A DNA stretch of 64,000 nucleotides from the NCBI RefSeq assembly GCF_030445035.2, contig NC_080683.1:116359225-116423224 (forward strand), read 5' to 3'. Origin of the DNA: Dasypus novemcinctus (taxonomy: Eukaryota; Chordata; Mammalia; Cingulata; Dasypodidae). Both the position numbers and the translations under genes were made by a program. Below the pieces are notes generated by a model that saw only the letters and a program-made list of their open reading frames with translations, was not told the origin of the DNA and did no database searches. Of the stretch, positions 55,850-64,000 are shown one piece after another (within the stretch, counting starts at the first letter, position 1; the number at the start of each line of letters is the position of its first letter).

Positions 55850-57570
55850 TCAGCTGATCTTTCCGTGGATGGTGATGTTGGAGCCGGGACTGGTGTTGTG
55901 CCCAGCCTCACATCTGGCCCTGCCTGTCTTGTTCAGAAGCTGAATGGGCAGGAGGGAGGAAGAGCTCCCAGGCCACTGGTGCTGGACCTGATACTGCTGA
56001 TACTGGAGCTGGAAAGGAGCAGCATTCAGCATCACGACAGCCTTGCCAGGGGCCTCTATCATGGCAGAAACTATCCCTATGCCTTTCAGAGCCAAAGGCC
56101 CCAATCAGGAAGGTTTCCCTTACAGACGACCACTAGATGACTTTTCAGAGGTGCTGGTAGTTCCTAGTCCCACAGAAGCCCTGAAGCCTCCTGCTTGGGT
56201 GCTCCCACAAGGACTTCTAATCACCCTCATAAGAAATGACCCACAGCCCACCTCACCTCTGGTACAACTTCTTTTGAATCTAGGGCTTTAAGCTCACCAC
56301 AGAGGAGATGTGCCCGGCACTGTTAATTCAGTGCCATGGTTTTTAATATTCATGGACTCCAAAGGGCCCTGAAGCTGGGAGAGCCTGGGGGATGAGCAAC
56401 GTCTGTGCTGAGCTGGTGGTGCAGCCAGGTTCTCAGGAAGTAGCATATGGCCCTGGTGGGAGGAGAGTGGGCAGATCAGAGGCCTGGCCGTTCCTTCCAC
56501 CATCTCCTACAATGTTAGCATCATGTGTGCATGTGGAATGTTCCCCTACCTGCCCCTGCCCATCCCTATGGCCCCAGCCCAAGCCACAAGCCTCCACTGT
56601 CGTCCTGGCAGTGGCTGACCGGTGACCAAACAGGTGACTGTTTGAAGAGGGTTCACATTAGGGGAATCATGATTATCTGTCTGAATAATTTCTCCCATTT
56701 CAGAAACCTGTGACACATATCCATCTGTCTCAATGATTGCAGACAAAAGGAATCTGGGCTCTAGAAGGGCGGGGAGGGGCTGTGTCTGCTCTGCTCACAT
56801 CAAAAGCAGGTAATCCCTAAATAACAAGAGGTAGGAGGACCTCATCCCTTAGTTTTCCCAGGGTCCTCACTGTACCAAAATCTGAGGCTCCAGCAAAATG
56901 GTCCCTTTACTGTGTGTCCTATTAGGTCCTCATCCCCCTGATGTGTTCTCCTAGAGGGATGGCTACAGCCTGGTCACCCCTTGAAGCAGCTGAGCATCCA
57001 GGAAGACTGGAGAACATGCTGCTCACCACACCTCCTGCTCTGGGACCAGGCATCCTCGTTAGAGTCGGAATGACAAGTATGAGCACATGGGGTGGTGAGG
57101 AGATGTTAGAAGACAGCAGATGGGGGGACACAGTGAACTGACCTGCGCCTCCCAGACACTACCCACACCCCACATTTCCCACTCCACTGAGGGAAAAGGA
57201 AACACTTGTTCGTGCCCAAGATTCCACTCAGATTTTCATTTCTTTCAGAGGTTTTCCATTCGTCTCATGACTAAAATGGCTCGTCCATACCTAGAGGGAG
57301 ACATGAGAGCATCACATCGGATGTGCTCTGTACCCTCCCTTCTCACGGAGTCTAGGGTCACTGTCTGATCCCCTGATTAGAAGCACATGATTCAGCAATT
57401 TTAAAAAAATTTTATTCCTCCAACTATATGGAATATAAAGTATGCCTCTACGCCTAGGCAGCCAATAGATATTTGTTGTTTGGCACCACCTGCTCCTTCC
57501 TCGATGTCAGTGTGAACTGGGCATTTCTCCCAGCTCCCAAGTTTGTCTGCTTTGACTAGACTACCAGTGG
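55850..57570. repeat. Tandem duplication, copy A
   Basis: This segment aligns colinearly with 58200-59860. Anchors are 'atggctacagcctggtcacc' (56960), 'tctagggtcactgtctgat' (57351) and 'tgtcagtgtgaactgggca' (57505). The offset to copy B is 2288-2294 bases at four independent anchors. Divergence is high (roughly a quarter to a third of sites by eye). No common repeat family is recognised. Open frames of 60-90 codons in A are not conserved in B, so I see no gene. Confidence 0.8.
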
Positions 57571-58199
57571 GGACCTAATAATGGAATATCCAACCCACTT
57601 TACAGACGGCAAAATACACGTGTTCATAGCAAGGGGGTAGGTGAGGGCCAAGTTAGATGCTTCTTCACGGCGCAAATACCTAAAATAGGTCTGAAAATGC
57701 CCAGTCTTCAAGCTCCCTTCACAGTGGCTCAGGAATGGCTCATCCATTCTTCTGGTTCATCTTGTTTGTTCCACTCTATAACCAAGAGTCATGTTTGCTC
57801 TCAATCCGTGGTCCTCTAAGGTGCCACCTGAGGTTCTTCGAGGAGCCATGGAAAAGTCTGTTATAGTTGTGGCTGTGGTGGAGGTAGTGTGCTCACATGG
57901 TCATCAGCTGTATCAGGGTTTGCTAATTTCTGATGAATGGCCCATTGCTCTTCAGTAATCGGGAAGTGACAGAGCACATCCAGCCTAGCTGGGCAGGCAG
58001 CACATCATGGCCCATCTCCTCCATCTTACCATAACTGAGGAGAGTCTGCTCTGGGCTGGTCTCCATGGTATACTCCCAAGGTTCCACATGTACTTCATGA
58101 CATAGAGGTCTCCATTCATCTAGGGTTGCTCTTGGAATTCTAATCAAAATTGGGTCTAGATCCAGAGACACTCTCAAAATCTGATGGAGACAGAGCTCC

Positions 58200-59860
58200 A
58201 GTTTTGGTGTTTCTCTCTCTGGAGATGGTGTTGGGCAGGAGCTAGAATGCAAAAACAGGTGGTGCATGTCTTGACACTGCAGTTGGAAAAGGAGGAGTGT
58301 TCACCAAAATATCCATCTTTCCAGGTGCCTTTATAAAGGCAGAAAATATCGCCATGCATTTTGGATACAAACACCCAAGCCATACCCCCTACCCAGGAAG
58401 ACTTCCACGACAAAGGTCCACCAGAAGACTCATCTGAGGTTCCTCTTGTCCCTGGGCCTACACTAGGCCTTGAGGTTCCTGCATAGGGATCCCCCTGGAT
58501 ATTATGGACCTTCCCACAGCTCAAGAATCATTGCCCTCAGTCTTCCTCAATTCTGGCTCACACAATCTTGAATATAGTGTTTCAGGCTCGACAAGGGAAA
58601 TATGGGAACAGCAATTGACAGCCTGGAATGTACATCTTTGCTGAGCCCACCAGGGCCTTGAGGCCATGAAAGCCTGGGATATGAAAGAAGTTGGCCCTGG
58701 ATGTTCTTCCAGGCTCCCTGGAAGCAGGATATGCTACTGCTGAAAAATGGTGAGCAACAGATCAGAAGTTTAGCCTTTCCTACCACTGTGGCTTCCAAAA
58801 ATATTCCTGTCGGTGTGGTGTGGGAGGATGGCTCCTGTGCTTGCCCCTTCCCATCCCCTTGTCCCCACCCCACAGTCCCATCCCCTTCCTCATAATTCAG
58901 TGGCTGAATGGTAACAGAGGAGGGGACTAGTGAAGAAATTAAAAGATGGGTTAGTCTGGACCCATAATCTGCACAAGTCTATCCTACTTAAGATATCCTT
59001 GACACATATTTCTCCCTCTCCCTGCATGCACTACAGGAAGCTGGACTCCAGCTGGGCAGAGATGGACTGCATCTCTTCTGCTCACTGTGCTGAGTGTGCA
59101 AGAGTAGGAGCTCCTGGTGGATGGGGGTCCTCCTAAATGAGCCTTCCTAAGGCCCTCATTGCACCTGAACCTGAGGTTTGTGCAACAGTGGTTGCCTTAT
59201 TTGCTGGGTGCCTGTGAGGCTCTCATGCCCCTGACACTCTCCTCCTGGAGGCATGGCTACAGCCTAGCCACCCCCTGCCTGCAGCTGTACAACCTCAACT
59301 GAGCATCTAGGCAGATGGGGGAACATGCTACTCAACCCATCTTTTCGGGGACTGGTGTCCTGGGCCAGAGTTGGGAATGGAAGCAAGTTGAACCATGATG
59401 GGCATATCCTGGGATGACAGGAACCGTCCCATGTGGGGATCCAGTGCTCTGACCTGCCCTTTCCAGTCACTATGCACATCCCATATTGTTCATTCCAATG
59501 AACATTCAGGAACCCTTTATTTTTGACCTAGAGTCATATTTCAGTTCTTTTAGAGGTCAGCAAGATGGAAGACTCTTCCATATCTATTGGGAGCCATAAG
59601 GATGTCGCATCTCAAGTACTCAGGACCCTTCCTGCTCATGAGATCTAGGGTCACTGTCTGATTACCAGACTGGAACGGAAGTCCAATAGCCAGAGATTTT
59701 TCTTCCTTATTCTTGCAACTAGGCTAAATATAAAAATGTACCTGACACAAAGGCACCCTGTATATTTACTGTTTGAGCTCCACCAACACCTTCCCAGAAG
59801 TCAGAGTGCACCTGGGGCAATCCTCCTAGCCCCTTGCAACTCTTTCCAACTTGACCTTGG
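58200..59860. repeat. Tandem duplication, copy B
   Basis: Matches copy A in order: 'acccaggaagacttcc' (58391), 'ccttgacacatatttctcc' (about 58999), 'catggctacagcctagccac' (59253), 'tctagggtcactgtctgat' (59644) and 'agaagtcagagtgcacctgg' (59797). Two minus-strand frames of about 115 codons (57923-58267 and 58174-58524) lie at its left edge without recognisable domains. Confidence 0.8.
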
Positions 59861-59989
59861 ATATGGACATTATATGACATGTCCAATGTGTTGACATAAA
59901 GGGAACAGATGGCTTCATGGCCAAGGGTATGCGAGAGCTGAGTCATAGGTTTTTCCATGGGGGAAATCAAGAATAACCTACAGTCCTCT

Positions 59990-60150
59990 AGCAGCCCACC
60001 ACACTGCCTAGCACTGTGTCAGCACTTCTCTTGGCATATTCTGTTCTGTCCACACAATAACCCTGTTACATATGCCTTCTCAAGCCCTAGTCTTCCAAGG
60101 CTCTTCAGGTACAAGGAGTTAAAGTGATATCCCAAGACACATGCTGAAGC
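59990..60150 (-). mobile_element. MIR SINE, minus strand
   Basis: 'gcctagcactgtgtcagcac', 'cacaataaccctgttacata' and 'ggagttaaagtgatatccca' follow the reversed MIR. Confidence 0.5.
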
Positions 60151-62400
60151 CTGGCAGAGTAGGGACTGGTGGGGTACTCACCTGTGACCAGCTGGTACAG
60201 GGACTGTTGGCTGCAGCTGAAGTTTCTGTATTTCCTGCAAAAGGGCAGGTGACTTTGCTTTACTGCCTAGGAGGTCGAGCACTGAACTCTGGCCTGGCTC
60301 CTTCTGACTTCCACCCCTGTGGAACATCTACCCTGGGCCGGTCTTCTCCATATCCTCAGCAGGCTCATTTTCCCACTAGTGTGGGGGCATCAGGGACAAA
60401 AGAGGAACACACAGTCAGACGTTCTCTGTGTCCACCAGAAGGGTTGGGGATGGACTCAGACCGGGAAACTCCAAGAACTCAGGCTCTGGGGCATCAGGTG
60501 GGACGTGGATACCTTGAGGTTACTTAGGATGACCCGGGACTCAACCTGCACGCATTTGATTACCAAGCAGGATGCCTTCGGTCTTTGTAGTAAAGTGAAT
60601 TTTGATCATCTCTTGCTAGGGTGATTCCTGATTCTGCATATTGGTAAATTCATGGTAGGAGAAAGATCCTGGCCCGCACTAAGAAATGAGCTGATGAAGC
60701 AGCGAAGATAAATTCTAAATGGCCTTGAAAATATTCAAGATGGATCATGTTCTCACTGGGGAAACTGCAAATGTGGCTTTATTTCCTGTGCTGACACCAG
60801 ACAAGTGTTTCAAACTTTACACACACAAGGTTGTCAGATGGCAATGACGCAGGCCACTTTTTGCTCCTTCACTGTTTCCTGATCTGGCTGGAGGGATTCA
60901 GATTTTTTCCATGCCTAACGTTCAACCAGGACATCTCATTCCCAGGAGTCTACGCTGGATTAGCTGGAATCATCAGGATATTGAGGGACAAGGGATGTTC
61001 CCTGCAGCCCTGTTGAAACGGCAAGAGGAAGGATTCCTATCAAGGTCCAAGGGAGTGAGAGGCTGAACCCGAGGTCCCTGTCCTACCCTATGATAATGAT
61101 GCAGCCCTGTCATCTGACCTGCAGGGTCACAGTGGTGAGCTCTGGGAGATGGCAAGGTACAGAGAAACATGTATTACAGTGTCATGTCCTCACCATGGTT
61201 AGGTAAAATCAACCCAGGAAACATAACGACGAGTTAGCTTAGAGAAGGTGTGGGGGCACAAACTAGCTGCCTGTACGGGGCTCACCTGGGGTTGGTGCAC
61301 GGGGATTGGGGGTGGAGGTTGGGATGTGGGGGTGTGGGCAGGGAGACAAACAAAAACAGAGACCATCGTGATTTAATGTGAAGGGGAATCAGGGCGCTGC
61401 CCGGGCAGGTTCTGCGTCCTAGAGCCCCCATGACTATCTAGGGACTGGGGGTGGAGACTGCTCTGTTCCCATCTGGCCTCCAGCCTGTTCTGGCCTCTGC
61501 TGGTTGTGTGACACCCAGACACCCTGGTCAGGAGGAGGTGTCATGACCTCCACATCTTCTCTGCACAGGTCTCATGGGTGGAGCTCTGCAAACACAGGGC
61601 CATCAGCCAGCCCGAAAGCATCAGGGCGCAGCCTGGCAGTCGCCAAGAGGAACAAGTCCACGTGGAGCTCTCCAGGGGAGGCACAGACCCTGTCTGCAGT
61701 CCCCCTTCCAGAGATGAAATGACAGCTCATGGCTCAGGATCAATATCTCGGCTTCCCATTCTACTTGGTATCAGATCAAAGGCTCCCACTTTTGTCTTTC
61801 CCTGGACCCTGGACTTTTGGCTCTGTGTCGTGCCATGCTCTGTGCCATCCCAAGACTTCGTACCCTTTAACTTCCATGCCTGTATCTGTTAAAGATCCCC
61901 AGTGAGTAGAATTTGTTTTCCAGGGTCTCAGAGCTCCATGGCTCATTGATGGAGAAGCATGACCAAGCACATTTCTCCTGGGTGTGGAACGAATGACACC
62001 ACCTACTCCAAGCACCCTCATTTACAGTGGAGTAACTGAGGCCTCCTCTCCAGCAGCCTCCATCCAACAGGGGCTCTTCCTAGTTCTAGGTGCCCAGAGC
62101 AGTGGAGCCAGGACCCCAGCTCTGTCCTCTCCTGGCTGCCCTGGATGCCCAGTCCTGGACAGCCCCTGGGAACCTCTGGAATCCCCCTGCCCATCAGCCT
62201 GGCATCCCCTCCCCTTGCTGTGGACCACGGACTCGCTGCCAGGAGGTTTTGGATCCTGCCCTATGGCAGAGCTGTCTCAACCCCTTTCTTCTGTCCCCTT
62301 GCCAGCTCCTACTCCGCCTCCCTCTCCGTTGTCCCCACTTGTCACTTACTGTGTGCATAGGGACGTGCTCTTGTGAACTCATTTCAGGACGTTGAGAAGA
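60151..62400. other. Intergenic, nothing recognised
   Basis: Moderately GC-rich DNA with many short overlapping open frames, e.g. 128 codons at 60141-60527 and 104 codons at 61578-61892. None has a known domain. A polypyrimidine/AG-like 'cttctctgcacag' precedes 61570, but no matching donor or conserved peptide supports an exon. Confidence 0.35.
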
Positions 62401-62559
62401 AATGAGCCTCACCTGGGCAGGAACACACAGGGGTCCCCCAGGATTTAGGGGCTCTCACTCCGAGAGCAATCCCCACGGGAGGGGCCGAGTCCAGGCCTAG
62501 GAAGATCCGGGTCCTTGGATTCTGCTGCCTCTCTGCGGCCTCAGTTCCCTGACTGAACC

Positions 62560-62830
62560 CAGAGGGCACCCGCAGGGAGGACGCGCGGTGGGTCCCCAGC
62601 CTGGGTGTGGGCGGGGGACGCCGCACTCGGGGTGGCCTGTTGGCAAGGGGCTCCCATAACTTACGGACACGGACGTCACCGCGCGGGCAGCCGGGTCGTG
62701 GAACTGCTGGGCTCTCACGTGACGCCACGCGGCGGAGGACTGGGCGTGTCACGGCCCGCCTCACCAAGCATGCGCAGTGCACCAACGGCTGGAACCGCCA
62801 CACTGCCGCGTGACTCCGGCAACTGGGTGC
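62560..62830. promoter_or_regulatory. Candidate CpG promoter cluster
   Basis: CpGs are dense in this small interval. It contains a CRE-like 'gacgtcac' (62672-62679), a palindromic E-box 'tcacgtga' (62715-62722) of the USF/TFE type, and an NRF1-like 'gcatgcgcag' (62768-62777) within about 105 bases. This combination is typical of housekeeping promoters. No first exon or start codon of a known gene is recognised on either strand, so the target and direction are unknown. Confidence 0.5.
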
Positions 62831-64000
62831 CTGCTCTTTGACCTCCTCACCTGGAGGACCCTGGAAGGTCCCAAACACAGCCCCGGGGCTGCACAGGGCA
62901 GTGGACCCGGTGTGTCTGTGGAGCCTGGGGTTGCTGCAGCCCTTCCTCTCCTGCCCCGCCCGCCGGCTCTGCAGGCACCTGGGGCCTGGAGGCAGGAGAG
63001 GGGCCAGGGCGCTCCCCCAACCCCCTCCTACCCCAGCGCCTCCCCCTCCCCCCCCCTCCTCCCCCCCCCTCCCCCGTTCCAGCTGGTGTCACAGGAGTGG
63101 GGTGGCCCTGGCAGGAGGCCCACCCCCTGGGCTATGGAGATCAGAGGCAGTCCAGCTGTCAGGGCGGCCCTCCTGGCCCAGTGCTTTTCTCCATTTTGTA
63201 GATGAGCCCCAAGCTCCAGCACTCAAGGCCCCCCACTCGGGGGAACGGAACCAGCTGAAGGTGGGGCTCAGAATCTCTGCTCTGAGCCATCCTGGCCGTG
63301 TGCTGCCACTCGGGGGCTTGTCCTGGGCGGGAGCCCCTTGTGCCAGGCTCTCCTGCCTCCCACCTGCCAAGCTTTAACCCGCACACCCTCCGGGGTGGTC
63401 ACTCACCCAGTTTGAGTTCGTGGAAACTGAGGCTCTGAGAAGTCGCCATGGCTTGCCTGTCACAGGCTCTGGCCTGGCCCATTGGTGGGTCCAAACCCCG
63501 AAGCCTGAGCTTTGCACAGGAGAGTGGAGGAGGTGGCCTCTGAGCAGAGCCTTGAGGTGAGTCAGCGGGGTGTGGGGCCACGGGAGGGTACTGAGCCATG
63601 GGGACTGTGGCGAGGGCAACAGCCTGATGGGTCCCGGGGCGAAGGAGGCTCTAGGGAGGGGGTGCATGGGGAGGGGAGCACGCTGGGGTGCCATCTGAAC
63701 AGACCACACTGGGTTCTGTTGCCAGGGGAAGAGGTCGGGGGCCTGGTGGTGTGGGGGTGGGCAGGGGACCTGATCCAGAAGACGGTCCTGCCGGAGCCAC
63801 AGTGTCCCAGGGCTGCAGGTAGCCGAGTGGGCAGCTTGTCCCCAGCCTGAGCATCAGCGAGGCAGTCCAGGGCACTTGCGGGCCGTGGACTCGTCCTAGA
63901 GGTGGGTGTGCTGCCTGGAGGCAGAGAGCAGGCCACTGGTCAGAGTCGTCGTTCAGGAGGGTTTTGTACCCTGGGAGGGTGACTTATCAGGAAGGAGACA
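62831..64000. other. GC-rich intergenic DNA with C-tract and MIR
   Basis: A pyrimidine tract of almost pure C lies at 63011-63075. A minus-strand MIR-like stretch occurs near 63415-63520 ('tggaaactgaggctctgaga'). Long overlapping open frames (up to 179 codons at 62838-63377) follow from the high GC and have low-complexity products. No gene is recognised. Confidence 0.45.

Noticed and set aside
62400-63400. PEX7 first exon, the expected neighbour of MAP3K5
   Set aside because: Translations of all frames through the CpG-rich interval show none of the PEX7 N-terminal text I know, so I do not call it.
1-64000. CRISPR array, prophage, operon or bacterial-type system
   Set aside because: The DNA is mammalian: intronic and intergenic with SINEs and LINEs. 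The repeated units seen are DAS SINEs dispersed at irregular distances, not spacer-separated repeats.

Overview
The window is mammalian nuclear DNA from an armadillo, most likely the nine-banded armadillo (Dasypus) or a close relative. The main reason is that the first 41 kb carries fourteen copies of a tRNA-derived SINE with the DAS layout: a tRNA-Ala-like head, a long body and an A-rich tail. DAS elements are known from armadillos. Xenarthran-type L1 3' ends and MaLR-type LTRs fit the same picture.

Only one protein-coding exon is recognisable. It is the first coding exon of MAP3K5 (ASK1), on the minus strand at 9205-9631, inside a CpG island of about 1.8 kb (8690-10480). Everything left of 9205 is therefore MAP3K5 intron 1. 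Everything right of about 10.5 kb lies upstream of the gene. In human the next gene upstream is PEX7. I looked for its first exon and did not find it, so the armadillo interval is longer or is arranged differently.

Layout: 1-9.2 kb, intron 1 with scattered SINEs, a hAT remnant and a MaLR LTR; 8.7-10.5 kb, CpG island and MAP3K5 exon 1; 10.5-41.3 kb, intergenic DNA dense in DAS SINEs, L1 fragments and LTR fossils, several of them nested; 41.3-55.6 kb, L1-rich DNA without any DAS SINE, ending in an unusual retroposed insertion that begins with half of a tRNA-Ile(UAU) in reverse orientation; 55.8-60.0 kb, an old tandem duplication of about 2.29 kb units of unknown identity; 60-64 kb, GC-richer DNA with a compact promoter-like cluster near 62.6-62.8 kb.

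No bacterial-type system, CRISPR array or intact mobile element was found. The most interesting signals are the tRNA-half/L1 composite, the 2.29 kb duplication, the orphan CpG promoter candidate, the abrupt loss of DAS SINEs at 41.3 kb, and the open reading frame that continues in frame upstream of the MAP3K5 start. Repeat family names come from memory of consensus sequences, not from a database search, so boundaries are approximate unless target-site duplications are given.
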